Below, one piece after another: positions 9,675 to 21,852 of a stretch of 64,000 bases of DNA. This DNA comes from Setomelanomma holmii. Lineage: Eukaryota > Ascomycota > Dothideomycetes > Pleosporales > Phaeosphaeriaceae. Each line of letters opens with the position of its first letter. Position 1 is the first letter of the stretch. Position numbers and translations under genes: made by a program. Below the pieces are notes generated by a model. That model had not been told where the DNA came from, searched no databases, and saw nothing but the letters and a program-made list of their open reading frames with translations. Location of the stretch: the NCBI GenBank assembly GCA_010015745.1, contig ML978187.1, positions 186,001 to 250,000 on the forward strand, in the 5' to 3' direction.

Positions 9675-11464
9675 TCAATACGCGAGCGCAGCAATGATGG
9701 CGGGATCGTTCAAGAAGCCACATCGTTCGTCCAACCTCTGCTCCGGTGGTCCACCGGCAGGGCTCAACTCCTCATGGGGGCCGCCAACAGTCATGATGAA
9801 AGGACCTGCCTCGGATGTACCCTCATACGCCGTCTGCCACTCACGCACTGTATCATGAGCCATGCGATCCACGCCGGCATACGTCGGATCACCTGTGGCC
9901 GCGAAGCTACTCCACGATCGGCTTGCACGCTCCATAAGCTGATAATCAGATGCCGAAGGATAGACCGGATGTTCAGTACTATTGTAAGCCTGGAAGGTAT
10001 CGAAGACGTACGCAAATTCGGAAGTGTGACCGACGCCCAAGCCTGAGACGTTGTTCAGCGCATCCACGATCGGACCAACGATTGTCTGGTTGAAGTTGTA
10101 ATGATACACGGCTGACTCGTGTTTTGCAGCCACAGCACGGCCGTAGTGAAGCGAAGGGCAGACCATGAGAATATCGCGGAAGATGCGGGCGGATCGGTAG
10201 AACTCAGACGTCAGATTGACACCAGGCTCGAACTCGTCGTGTGGGTACAAATTGAGCAGATCCTCCAGCTGGTCTTCGGTGAGACCGGGAAGGTAGGCTC
10301 GAATGAAGTCATACGTGTCTTGAGCAGTGGCGATGCTGGTGTTGGTGTAGAAGTTTAAGTCACTTTGCGTCCATCCGGTCATAAACGTGGCGTTACCGAA
10401 TCGGCCACCCGCAATCAGCTTGCTGGGCGCATCGGGCAAGAAGTCCCCATCAACCACTGGCAGCCAGATATCGCCAATGTTATGTGCGATGTCACTGGCG
10501 TATGTGGCGATGGCCGCCTCGAGTAAGGTGTCCGTGTCCTTGTGGCGCAGGCATGTAATGACATCCGGCGAGTGGACATCATCTCCAAGACAGCTGACGT
10601 TCTGGGCCAAGACGGTCATGGCGTCGATGGTGAAGTTGGCGGTAATCCCTGGCTCGTTGGACTGCGATTGTGCAGAGCCTCGCTGAAAAGGAAGAGGCTT
10701 TGTGCCACCATATGCTAGGATCTGCATACCAACTGCCAGACCACCAGACGACTGGCCTAGGATAGTAATGTTCTCAGGGTCTCCTCCGAAGAAAACGATA
10801 TGATCGCGAACCCATTCGATGGCAAGGCGCTGGTCACGAAGACCGGCATTCTCACTACCCTCACCTTTGAGCGTCTCCGACTGAGCAAATCCAAAGAAGC
10901 CAAGGCGATAGTTCAGCTAATGTTTGATCTCGAGTTAGTCTACTTCTGACGCCAGTCTTGTACAGAGACGTCACTGACCGAAACGTGCATGACCGGAGCA
11001 CCGTTCAAAACCGACTGTCGAATAAGACCATCCGGCGCAGTAGTCGGCTCATCCTTGGATCCATACCAAAAGCTTCCGCCATGTATCCAAACCATGACGG
11101 GCAGATTCTTGGGTCCGCCCTCCATCTTCGGCCGTGCGATGTTCAAATTCAGACAGTCCTCAGAAACTTCCGTAATGTTGACCAAAGCAAGTGGCGGCGA
11201 CAATTGACCTAGTGGTTGCGGACATGCAGGTCCTGCTTTGGTGCCATCGATGACTTCGCCTCGAGTTGGCTCAAAGGGACGAGGTGGCTTGAATCTGTTT
11301 TTGCCGCTGGTATCTTTTGCATAGGGAATGCCGAGAAAGACCTCGATGTCATCATCGCGTTGAAGACCGGTGTATGTGATGCTGCTTGAGCTGTGCCTAA
11401 CTTCGAGAGTGCTTGCCGCAACGGCGACTGCACCTGCCAGAAAGAGTATCTTTGGGATACGCAT
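9675..11464 (-). CDS. secreted type-B carboxylesterase/lipase
   Basis: Two exons, 11464-10979 and 10916-9675. The 62-bp intron runs from GTCAGT to TTAG and joins HVS to LNYRLGFFGFAQ. The product has 575 residues. The chosen ATG begins a signal peptide (MRIPKILFLAGAVAVAAS); an upstream in-frame ATG extension is ignored. Family marks are FLGIPYAKD, SEDCLNLNI, VMVWIHGGSFWYGS (oxyanion hole), the nucleophile elbow GQSSGG and catalytic His in GVGHTSEFAYVF. The acid sits in the QSDLNF region, where the usual Glu is Asp. Several N-glycosylation sequons support secretion. Type-B esterases hydrolyse carboxylic esters; substrates here are unknown and could be lipids, plant esters or xenobiotics. It is transcribed toward the EVE gene and away from the broken FAD monooxygenase. 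Confidence 0.9.
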
Positions 11465-12109
11465 TTTCAACTCCAGAATCTTTTGTGCAGATATATGCTT
11501 GCAGTGAACCGAAAATCCCCAAGCGCTGGCCCTATGCTCACAAATATGAGAAAGAGAGCAAATTGTTGTCGTGACTGCACGACGTGCCAGACGGGTACAA
11601 ATGTGATGTGACAGCAGCTTCCCGACGACATCATCATCACGTGCTGATATGTACTCCCAACGAGGCAGGTGCGAAACCTCCAAGGACCGCAACGAACCAG
11701 TTGCTTTGTTCGGCAGCAAGGCGCGATTAGCTTACGTTGATCGTCATGACTAGTTTAAATGCTTGCCGATCTCGCCACGAAGCAAGTTAAATGTTCCATC
11801 AGCATTGCGGTTCGGTATTCCGCGTACAAATGGTTCGCAAGGCACGTCATGCTCTCCAAAAATGAGCCAATCAGGAGAAAATGTAGCTCAAGCTGATTGG
11901 CGCATTCTCTCAAGTTCCTCTAGATCCTCTTATATATCGATTATGGGACTTATACTCAAAGCACTTGAAAATGCAATTGCTTTACTGCCTTACATGCAGT
12001 GTGGACCGAACTCCAATCTTACGACCTTCACAACCCTAGTTGCTTTCATCATGCGAAAGGTCGAATGCATAGCACGCTGTCCCCACAAACCCTCCGCTTC
12101 CAAAATGCT
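11465..12109. other. intergenic region upstream of the carboxylesterase
   Basis: It contains the 5' region of the esterase and the 3' flank of the FAD-monooxygenase pseudogene. The overlapping ORFs are short and unlike known domains, and nothing else was recognised. Confidence 0.5.
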
Positions 12110-13382
12110 TTATAAATGCGCTCGTCCGCCTTGTAAGTCCTTTACAACGCCTTCATACCTCTTACAGCAGTCCTTCTCTGCGTCAAAATCCAACAGCCAG
12201 GACTCTCTTGTCAAGTGAATAGCTTGCGGCGTCTTCGCGATCTCGTCCCAATTGGCCTTGTGCCATTTCTCTCGTGTCTTTACGCCAGTTGCTTGCGCTT
12301 CATGTACTCTCTCATACCGTAGCCTCTCGTATGCTTGTACTGCTATAGGAATGTCTGTCTTTCCCGGGAGTTCAAGACAAGCTGCCAACACTACCCCGTC
12401 CTCAATCGACTGACTCGCACCCTGGATTGAAGTTGGCAGAAACGGATGCGCGGCGTCTCCAATCATAGCAATTCGTCTCTTTGGCGATATGAAAGTCGGC
12501 AACGCATCGTGAAAGACAAGCTTATCGTGAATAAGTCTCGCATCTTTCGGAGTCCATCTGACAATCTCTTGCACGATCGATCCCCAACCCTCAACATACT
12601 TCAAACAATCCTCCTTTCTTCCAGGGAATTACCAACTCTCCTCGATATCCCCATCATCAACATGCGTAAATACCCAATCAACTCCCACCAGCCCTTCAAA
12701 TTCGACACCAGGAAATGCAAATCCGGCCCAATAAGCCCGCAATGCGAGTCGCCCTGCACAAGATGCCCGATAACAGGATTGTCCCGGATCGCATCGCCTG
12801 AGAACCAACTCCGGTACACCGCATACCCGCTACTCTTCGGCTCGTCGTCGAATCCCAGCACGATCTTGCGTCCTCGAGACCGAACGCTCTCCGCAGCAAC
12901 GACTATATCCGCAAACATGTCTTCACCATTGACAACCACGCCCGCCTTCTCCTCATCCTCCCAATAATCCGTAACCCGCTTTCCGTACCTAATCTCCACG
13001 CCGCTCTCCATAGCGAATTCATTTCATAATTGCATACAGTTCACCTCTATGCCCATTAATACTCGGCCCCTACTCTTTCTCTCCTTCGAAGCTCTGCCGC
13101 GTCACAAACTCGCCTGCTCAGGAATACAAATCCAACCCCGTCGTTTGCCGCGCGACTTTGTACACGGCGGTCAGGACACCGGGCCAGCGCGCTAAGTGCC
13201 GCGCGCCGTTGGGATCGAAGGAGATGATATCGCCGAAACGCGTGAATTCGGTAATGGACGAGGCTTTTTCGAGGATGATGGGCGTGTGTCTGCGTAACAG
13301 ACTTTCGATGGTGCAGGCGAAACCAGCGCCTACTATGATGACACTGATGCCTGTAGGAGAGTGGCGGGGACCGGGGGACATG
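12110..13382 (-). pseudogene. decayed FAD-dependent monooxygenase (salicylate-hydroxylase-like)
   Basis: Recognisable pieces cover most of the protein on the minus strand. They are an N-terminal VIIVGAGF, a middle part GKRVTDYWEDEEKAGVVVNG and SSGYAVYRSWF, and a C-terminal FAD motif RRIAMIGDAAHPFLPTSIQG plus SIEDGVVLA. The Rossmann motif reads GAGFACT where relatives have GAGxxGLA, as if three codons were lost. Stops are TGA 13120-13118, TAG 13072-13070 and TAA 12631-12629. The frame also changes near 13020, where an out-of-frame TGA lies at 13021-13019 and one extra base precedes EFAMESG. It changes again near 12680, where one T seems missing before the GTA TTT of the stretch leading to DDGDIEESW. 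No introns explain these. An intact relative sits at 28697-30093. Confidence 0.85.
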
Positions 13383-14119
13383 TTTGGCGCGGTTGTGGTC
13401 GATGGTGAGAGGTTGATTTTGGAGACTGTGCCTAGTTGAAAGGACGGATTTCGTGGGTGTTGTGGCTGTGGTGGTAGGTAGGACGAGATGTGGGTTTGGG
13501 TAATATCATGTATTTTGTATTCATACGATGCCTCACACGGAGGCTGCTTGCGCGAATTACAGAAATATCTGGCTATGTTTCGACATTTGTGTCTGCTTGC
13601 TGGTTGGATCCACATGCGGTTATTTGAACGATTTTGAGCACGTCTCATGAAAGTATTCCGGACCGCTCTGCTAGTGCTGGATTCAACTCTGCCTCAGCCT
13701 CAGCCAACCCACGCCATTAATTTATGAAAGAATGGCGTTTCGTGAGCCTGTAGGAGGCTTTTCGAGACTACGCTTTTCAGGCCTTAGGTAAAAGAGACCG
13801 GTTCTCAGCCCTAATCAAGTCCAATATACCAGTCTTTCGCACACCGATAACCGCGGTGTTGCCTAAACTGAAAATATGCCTGACGGTTTTAGGCTGTAAT
13901 AGTCTCATCAGTATCGCGTGGAAGGAATTGTCAATATACACGATCTGGATCTCGAGGAAGTCTGAGGCAACATGCAACAACTAGTCCTTGAGCTAGTATA
14001 TGAGTGGAGTAACAAGATCTAGGTAGTACCATATGGTTCAGTGGTATCGCCTGCTACATTACGTCTTGCACAATCGTTACAAGATCTGCAAGCATCGCTC
14101 CACCATCCTGAGTAGCAAT
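13383..14119. other. intergenic interval, nothing recognised
   Basis: This includes the upstream flank of the monooxygenase pseudogene. Short ORFs show no domain, and no tRNA or repeat was seen. Confidence 0.5.
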
Positions 14120-14547
14120 CTACTTCCCCTCCTCCATCTCCCGCTCCAACTCTTCAACAATCTTTTCCATTGCATCAACTTCTCTCCACAACTTCCACTC
14201 CAACATGATCAAATCTCTACAAAGCACATTCCACCGCACCATCGACTTCTGCGCCTCGCTCAACTGTCCAGCGACATATCTATCCAGTACCTTTGGTCGC
14301 TGCAGTCCGGCTCTAGATTCCGCAGGGAGTAGCTTCTCCAATTCTACGTGGTATAGGTCACGGCATTCATCGCGATGAGAGTGAACATGCTTAATGTCTT
14401 CGTTGGTGTTACGGATGCGAATGGATAGGGTTGCGAGTGTTCGTCGGGGGAAATGGCTTCGATGGATGTGGTTGTCGATTTGGTTGCAGATGGTGTCGGT
14501 GAGATGGAGGATAGGGAGGTGTAGATGGAGGCTATGATGTTGGAGTT
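14120..14547 (-). CDS. unrecognised protein fragment with a charged C-terminal helix
   Basis: The frame ending at 14120 stays open upstream to about 14547, well past its internal ATG at 14341, but without another ATG. It would therefore need an upstream exon; an ATCATAG acceptor-like sequence lies near its upstream end. The last about 75 residues look protein-like (RPKVLDRYVAGQLSEAQKS, then MEKIVEELEREMEEGK, a likely coiled coil). The earlier part is His/Arg-rich. No upstream exon could be identified in 14548-15065. It may be the 3' end of an unknown gene, a relic, or chance, and no function is proposed. Confidence 0.3.
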
Positions 14548-15065
14548 GACCATATTAATGAAGTGGGTAGACAGGACTGGCTAGGTTGCGGGTACGTGGA
14601 ATAATGCTAGATGTTCTGGGAGTGTGCTGGTAGTTCCGGGTTTCAACTGTGGAGTGGAGTTATGGTATCTTGTTCGGGAGTGAAGACTTTCATACTTGGA
14701 AATGGCAAAGCCGTGTGAGACTTCGGATTCAAGAGTGTCTTGCATCTCGTCACAGTGGGAAGTAACAGAGAAAGTCTCACTTCCAAGCACGGCCAATATG
14801 CACAATTACCAACAGTGCTTTGGCAAAATCAATGCTCGCTCGCTTGTGAATCATGATTGATCGTCTGAGAAACGGCAAAGCTTGAGGGTAGACGCATGCG
14901 TTCCGGGGCAGGAATCGAATGATGAGAGTTTGAGACATATCAACGGCTGTCTTAGATGTGTTCATTGCGCTTGAAGCCATGAGTGTGTTTCTTGCGACGG
15001 AGCAACTGGATGCATAGATATTGATCGAAGGGTTGCGTTGTACTTTCGCAACGATACGAATTGCA
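14548..15065. other. intergenic interval, nothing recognised
   Basis: It lies downstream of the isochorismatase-like gene. Short minus-strand ORFs show no motif and could not be joined to the fragment at 14120-14547. Confidence 0.4.
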
Positions 15066-16190
15066 TTAGATCTTGCAGAGCGTCTGCAGAGTAGACCTTG
15101 TGCTTTCCGAAGTTTCCTTGACGATCTTAATGAGTTGCTTGAACCTGTAGCATGTGTCAATAAAGCATTCGCTAACAACCGTTATAGGTTCTCGTGCGAG
15201 TAGTGCCAGACGTGAACGACGAGGGCTGGAAATATTGCAACGTACTCAGGAGTTCCTGCATCTCCAACGCACTCATAGATAAAGCTCTCACTCGTAGTCA
15301 CCACAGCACCTTCATGCCTCAGACGAGCCAGCGCGATAGGCACCTCCTCTTTATTGCACGAAGACACACCATCGGCAATAACGTATACCTTGTGCCCAGC
15401 TCGCAGCAGATCAATCGCAGTCTGTGTGACGCAAATATGGCTCTCAATGCCAACAATGATACACGAAAATGGACCACTCTGAATATTGCCCATCGCTTTC
15501 TTAACATCAGGTGTGCTATAACATATCAGCAAGACTGAGACATGCAAAGGTGATAAGAACTCACATCATCGAGAAGAGCGTCTTGTCCAGGTGGCACTCG
15601 GTCTTGATGCCGCCTGGCGCATCCAAGCCGAGTTCTGGACATGTCTCGCCTAGGCGTGCTTTGTTCTGAGTGGTGGCAAAGACGGGAATGTTTAGGACCT
15701 GGCCTGATGAGTGGATGGGTTAGCTGGAACATGGTTCAAGAAGGGATGACACCTCATGCGGCTTGGCTTGGCTACACGGTTCCAGAACTTTGTAGGTAGA
15801 GTCAAGAACAATGGGAGTCCACGGGAGTTGACGAAGGGGGGACGATCTCGAAGTAATGGTAGCGACCTAAGTGCCAAGGTACGTACTTGCTTTCAGAAGC
15901 TTCTGTGCCGTGGCCACAACTTTCGGAAACTCGTGGATAGCTGGCCGGAACTTTTCCTGCAGGTCGCAGATGCTCGTTTATCATTAGCAGGGTCCGTTTT
16001 GGCTGAGATGCTGGTGGCATACAACAGGGCGGGGTTCGCTGGTAACAGTGAGCCATTGTCACACGGGGATGCCGCTCAGCCGCTCACCAATCCGTAGTTG
16101 AGGCATCGTGGTTGCAAAGGTTCTTCGACTCGCGATGGTAACTCTGGAAGAGGCAATTGACTGTGTGACGCACAATCGCGAACGAAGCAT
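15066..16190 (-). CDS. isochorismatase-like cysteine hydrolase, six exons, probable mitochondrial presequence
   Basis: Exons are 16190-16088, 16038-16023, 15972-15887, 15703-15565, 15515-15246 and 15144-15066. All junctions are GT..AG, the phases agree and the product has 230 residues. The second exon is only 16 bp. The N-terminus is Arg/Ser/Thr-rich (MLRSRLCVTQSIASS, ASRRTFATT), typical of mitochondrial import. A later ATG at 16106 (MPQLRI) would give a 202-residue cytosolic form. Core motifs are FICDLQEKFR with the catalytic Asp, IPVFATTQNK with Lys, GGIKTECHLDK and CIIVGIESHICVTQTA, where the Cys nucleophile sits before VTQTA. The last exon gives EFKQLIKIVKE. Similar ISOC/YcaC proteins have uncertain physiological substrates. 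An apparent stop at 15182 lies inside the last intron. Confidence 0.85.
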
Positions 16191-17805
16191 GGTGTCCATC
16201 AGTCCCCATCCGCTAAGGCGACCTCGGCAAAAGATGCATGACATCGTCACTTCCACTTTGACACGGCGCGCCTGCCGTACATGGACCCTGCACGGCTGCA
16301 CCTTCCAGTCTGCCGTAGCAAGAGCCCGTCGCGGCTTCTCGAAACACTTCCGTCCGGCAGACAAGTGTCGCAAATTGATGGCAATCTAAGAACTCCGCAT
16401 CGTCATCGTGATTGGTGACGAAAGCCACAAGAACCGCCGGGAAATATGTCTGCTGCTAACTATAGAGTCCTGCGAAGCGAGCAGTCACGAAAGCCCAGCG
16501 TGGTGTTCCTGCAGCGCTCACGAGTCGAGGCTTAACGGACTTTGATATGAGGGTCTGACGACACCCGTCAGGTACCAGAACAGGGGCAGTCGGTGTAATA
16601 GACGATGCTGTATATAGGTTGTTCAGGTAATGGGAAGTTGCAAGGAATCCGACTGCGCTCCATCAGAGCACGTTGTCTCACGCAGGGCCGTCATCTCTGG
16701 ACTGACTGTACATGTCCACAAACACGCAAGATGAGAGTCTGCATACATCTTGAGCTCGGCCACACCCTCTTCTACCAGCTGCTCTGTCAGCTCGGTGACT
16801 GGGCGCGTGTCCATAGTCCGATGAGCAATTCCTGTATCCGGTCGCAGATGGCGGTCGTTCACAGCAATGATTGACCGGCAGTAACCTCCCATTATACACA
16901 GTCAGCCGCTTAGACGAGGTATTCTGGCGAGCCGTGCGTAGGGCAGTCTCACACGGTGTGTTTCTACTCTGGTCAGCCTCCAGCTGGCTGATGGCGGCTT
17001 ACCGTGCAAAAGGCGGTGCAACGTAACAACATCCAATCGTGTTATCGGCTGTGTGGGTTTGGCGGCGTATAGTGCTTTTTTCGTTGTCCTGTCTTTGAGC
17101 GCGGGGAAGTCGTAAAAGTGGAAGGCGCTTTGATGGTCGCGCCTATCCAGGAAGGAAGCACGATGAATACCAGCAGCAGACGCACATTGCCCTGCATGGG
17201 AACGCTGCATCCCCGCAGTGAGGCTCTACTGGAAAGGTGTCGGTCCATGTGGAAATGCGGCACAAATTACTGGCGTGGATAGATTGCTGGGCATCGTAAC
17301 GGCGCCCCTGTGACGAGCAGCGGATGGAGTGCGAGTGGAGGTGACGGCCGGGCCCATCCCGAATCATCTTAGCTGAGCGGCCCTGTGCGTTCATCCCTCC
17401 TGTGGCCGCGATTTGTCCAAATGCCACTGCGTGCATGCGAACATCCGCCCTTTCGAGTAAACACGCTGCACTTCACGAGCCTCGCTCCTGTGCTGCTGTA
17501 GATTCCCCATAGCAGCCGTCGCACCTGCCATTGAGCAGCCCCTCGAGTTCGCCCACCGCGCCGCCCCCAGCTCCAAATCACAGCGAAGCTCGAGACGCTT
17601 CACCGCAGGGGTTCAGCACCGCACTCACACGACGACGATTTCGCGTGTATCCACGGCCCTCACGCTGTAGTGCCTCACAGCGGCACTTCACTGCACTCTC
17701 ACTATCTGATTCACGCATTGCCGGTCAGCGCATGAACACGGGCGAGCACCTGCATACTCAGCAGCCCCTCACGAGCACTACAACCTCTTGCACCCACAAA
17801 AGTTT
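16191..17805. other. long intergenic region and probable 5' leader of the nucleotidyltransferase gene
   Basis: About 1.6 kb lies between divergent genes. The last 300 bp are Pro/Ser/Thr-coding in several frames and C-rich, fitting a long 5' UTR. No domain, RNA gene or repeat was recognised. Confidence 0.5.
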
Positions 17806-20800
17806 ATGGGAGACCGCCACACCAGCAGCGCTGCCTATCTTTATACCCAGCATCCTTCGCCCATTCATTCCGCCGAACGTCAGAGGAAACAGCGCCCGGC
17901 CCACAACGAGCACCCGCCCGCCGGCCTGACTTTGTGGACGCTGCCCTTCACTCCGCTGCTGCACTCGCCCTCGCACTCGCTGCACGCCCCGTACCTGCTG
18001 CTGCACCCCTTCCTGCAGCTCTCGCGCATCGACGAACTGCATCCAGCCGCTTCGCACACGACAGTCCCCGCCGTCATTGTGTCTCCCCACTCCCTGAGCC
18101 CGCCGCCCCAGCGGGACTCGGCTCGCATTGTGTCCAAGAAAACCCCCACGAAGTCGGCATCCGCGCCGAAGGATATCGCAGATGGGAATAAGGAGTCGCA
18201 GCGACGCGTGCAGCCCAGCGCGCCCACGATGACACCAAACGGCGTCCCAGTGCCAGTGCCAAATATGGGCAGCAAACGGGACGAGGCTGGACCGCCAACC
18301 CGCATCCAGCGCCCGTCAATCGTCTCACAACACTCGAACTCGGTGCCTTCCACGCCTCTCCAGGTCGCCCGCCGCTACGACACGCGGTCACGCTCGCCCT
18401 CGCCCAACGGCGGTCTGGGCAGCCATTCGCCACGCTCTGTCTCGTCCGAGGCAAACAGTACTATGCCTACTCTGAGACCAGCGCGGCCATTCAAATGCAA
18501 ATTTGAGACCACAATCGGCTTTCTTGGACGGCGGCGGATGCCCTACCATTCTGCAGATATTCTCGACAAGGCTAAGGAGGAGCCAAAGGAGACCCTTGAT
18601 CCCCATGAGGATGGCAAGCTCAGCGGCGACATGCGCGAACTGTACGACCGGTTACAACCGACTCAGGAGAACACCGACATACGGAACAAGTTTGTAGCGA
18701 AGGTGCAGCGCATACTGGAGACTGAGTTCCCAGGGAATGAGTTCAATGTCTCCATTTTCGGGTCATCTGGCAATATGCTGTGGACTGCCGACAGCGATGG
18801 TACCGTATTCTGGCCACATTTTGACCCCTCGTGCTGACTAAAATAGTTGACATTTGCATCCAAACGCCCATGAAAAGGCTAGAAGAGATGCACATGCTCG
18901 CAGAAGCTCTCGACAAACGTGAGTATTCGTGTCTTTACACCCTGTCTTCAGCCCTGACAAATTACAGATGGCATGGAAAAGGTCGTGTGCATTCCTGCAG
19001 CCAAGGTCCGGATAGTAAAAGTCTGGGACCCTGAACTGCAGCTCTCGTGCGACCTGAACGTCAACAACGTGGCCGCGCTCGAGAACACACGAATGATCAA
19101 GACGTACATTCAAATCGATGAGCGTGTTCGTCCGCTAGCCATGATCATCAAGCACTGGACAAAGAAGCGGATCCTGAATGACGCTGGTCAGTGCTCATCT
19201 AGATTCACCAACTTCTGCTAACAAGCAATAGGCATTGGTGGCACAATCAGCTCGTATACCTGGATCTGCATGATTCTCAATTTTCTGCAAACGCGCAAAC
19301 CCCCAATATTGCCGTGCTTGCACAAGCTGCCACATCGCAAGATTGATGCCGCGACAGGGAAGGCTTCATTATCTAGCTTCGCTGATGATGTCGACAAATT
19401 ACAAAGATTTGGGCAGGAGAACAAGGAGAGCCTGGGCCAGCTGCTGTTCCACTTCTTCCGACTCTATGGACATGCCGTCGACTACGAGAAAGTCGCAATC
19501 TCCGTGAGACAGGGAGATCGAATAAAGAGAGAAGAGAAAAACTGGCATCCAGGTGGTGGCCAGAAAGAAGGCGTCAACCGCCTTTGTGTGGAAGAGCCAT
19601 TTAGCACCGACCGCAATTTGGGCAATTCCGCGGATGACTATGCGTGGCATGGTATCCATCTGGAAATACGGCGAGCTTTCGATCTACTTGCGGACGGCCA
19701 GCAGCTAGAGAAAGCTTGCGAGCAGTTCGAATTCCCAGCGCAAGAGCAGACGAGCTCGATCTTCAAGAAACCTCAATCGCAGAAGGCTACCATAACCTCC
19801 AGCGTTCCAAACAGGTCCGGGCGCGGAGGCTCAAATCATCGTGGCGGTAGAGGGGGCTTTAGCAATCGAAACCAGAATGCTACTGGGAGACGATCGTCTG
19901 GAAGCAACTCTTATATCCAAGGTCGGCCACCGTTTCTGCAAAGCCCACCGATATCCGCGGGCGCTGGGCAAGAGTACTTTCAGTTCCCTCGAGGGCTGCA
20001 TGATCAGCTGCACGATCAACTAGCGCAGCAGTATCAGATGCTAGAGATGCAGTCAAACTCCCTGCGTGCTCAGCTAGCTGCGCAACAGCACGCACAGCAG
20101 GCTCACCAGGTACGCGCAGCCCAGATGCATGCCCATGCCGTGGCTCAAGCGCAGGCTCAGAATCGTGGACCCAATGGTGTTTCTGGGTCTCCACAAAAGT
20201 CCCCGTACGTTAACGGTCGCTCGAGCCCTCGATTGGCTGAACTCGGGATACCACCAAATGCCCTCCCTCAGGGCTTTCTTTACCACTATCCCGGATTCTA
20301 CAACCCACCGCAACAGCCGGATGCGGCATCACAGGATGGGACTCGCACGAACCCATCATCTCCTTCTCTTAGCAATAGCATGCCAGGCCTCCGTCGCCAG
20401 GTACATCGTCCTTCTAATGCCAGCGATAATGCGTCGCTTCGATCCCATTCACAACCGCCACGGGGTGCCGTACCACAGCCCATTCCTGTACCTTATCCTG
20501 GCATGCCTCAATTCTTTGATCCTACCACTGCCACGTTCGCCGGGTATCCTATTGCACGATCAACGCCACAAGATACACCGAACCCGCAGACGACCTCTGA
20601 TGCCCAATACAGCCCACTGTCCAATAGTCTCGAGCCTGCCGTTCCCGAAGCGCCGGCTCCTGCACCTGAAAGTACGGTGCCGAAAGAGTACGTTGGTTAC
20701 TATGTTGCCGAACCATCACACCAACCGCAACCACCTCAGCAACCACGTCAATTACAGGACTACGTGGTCGGACCTATTCCATCATTCAGTGAGCTAGCTC

Positions 20801-21852
20801 AACGTCGTCGGCGAGTCTCTCCAGAGATTACGCAGCCATTACTGAACACTGCACTGCGACGAATCTCACGATCCCCGTCACCTCTCGGCGGTCACATGCG
20901 AAGCTACTCGACAGGTATCAACCCACCAAACGGGCCAGTAAATGACCAGCGAAAGGCTCGTGTCGACTCTGTTCGACCTCCAATGGACAGTGGGCCAGTC
21001 ATTGTCAACGGTTCCTTTCCCACCCCACCGCGAGAGCCTCGCGTGAGGAGCGATACTGTTGAGTCACTCCCGCCTGATATGTCGAACGCCCCTGCTCTCG
21101 GCATTTTCGCCAACACGCAAGCGATGCATCAGATCAACGAGCTTCAGGCGCGTCAACAGTTGGTCTTGGAAGAGATGCAACGGCAAAAGGCGGCGGCAGA
21201 TACGATGAGTCCATCGATTGTCAATGGCTCCACGAAGCGAAGCCCGTCAGTCGAAATCAATGGCTTGACACGTGTGCCAAGCGAGGGTCAGCAACCTTTT
21301 CCTCCACTTCCTGAAGGTTGGATGAACTTCGAGGCAAGCAATGGATCGCACACAGATCGGTCCGACGACGTGTCGCCCAAGCGTACACTGCCTCCTCTGT
21401 GGCGAACACCTGCATATACCAATGGTCTACCATCTCTGGATACCTCTAATGCGCCTCGAGCTCATCCTCAGGAGATCAAGTCAGCCACGCTTCCACTGCT
21501 GTCACCCGTGTTTGAGACGCGCACACCTTCACCAACTGCGAGCCGTTCGAACGATCTCAGCAAGCTTACAAATGGTGTGAAAGCACAGGCGAAGGACAAT
21601 AATCAACAGACTCGACGAGCATCGCATACGCCACCTACTGTGGCCAGTAAGGACAATCGAAACGGGCAGCAGAAAGGAAAGTCACAGGGTAATGACGGTG
21701 GGAGCAAGTCAGCCGGATTCAACGGAGCAGGGTCCTGGCAGCAGCCAAATAATCGCAGTCGGAACAGCAAGAACAAGCGGAAGAAGCCCACTGAGCAGAA
21801 GAATGCTGGCGAGCCTTTACCCGCCAATGCGGCGGATCGGAAGGGTGGCTAG
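17806..21852 (+). CDS. Cid1/TRF-type terminal nucleotidyltransferase (poly(A) or poly(U) polymerase)
   Basis: Exons are 17806-18799, 18847-18918, 18968-19186 and 19232-21852, with introns of 45-49 bp and 1301 residues. The first in-frame ATG is used; 18229 (MTPNGVPVPVPN) is a credible later start. The catalytic core runs about 290-600. FGSSGNMLWTADSDVDICI carries the GS motif and the first two metal-binding Asp; LQLSCDLNVNN carries the third. A central helical part (KHWTKKRILNDAGIGG, SSYTWICMILNFL) and the PAP-associated part (LGQLLFHFFRLYGHAV) follow. These enzymes add nucleotides to RNA 3' ends to control stability. The last about 680 residues are a disordered tail with RGG-like (GRGGSNHRGGRGG) and Gln/His-rich stretches, suggesting RNA binding or granule association. 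A housekeeping role is likely, and the whole frame is intact. Confidence 0.9.

Noticed and set aside
15182..15547. stop at 15182 as the end of the isochorismatase-like gene
   Set aside because: A canonical intron 15245-15145 removes it and adds a conserved-looking C-terminus (FKQLIKIVKETSE) ending at 15066.
20129..20797. 222-codon ORF inside the nucleotidyltransferase tail
   Set aside because: Alternate frame of a low-complexity region, with no domain and no start context.
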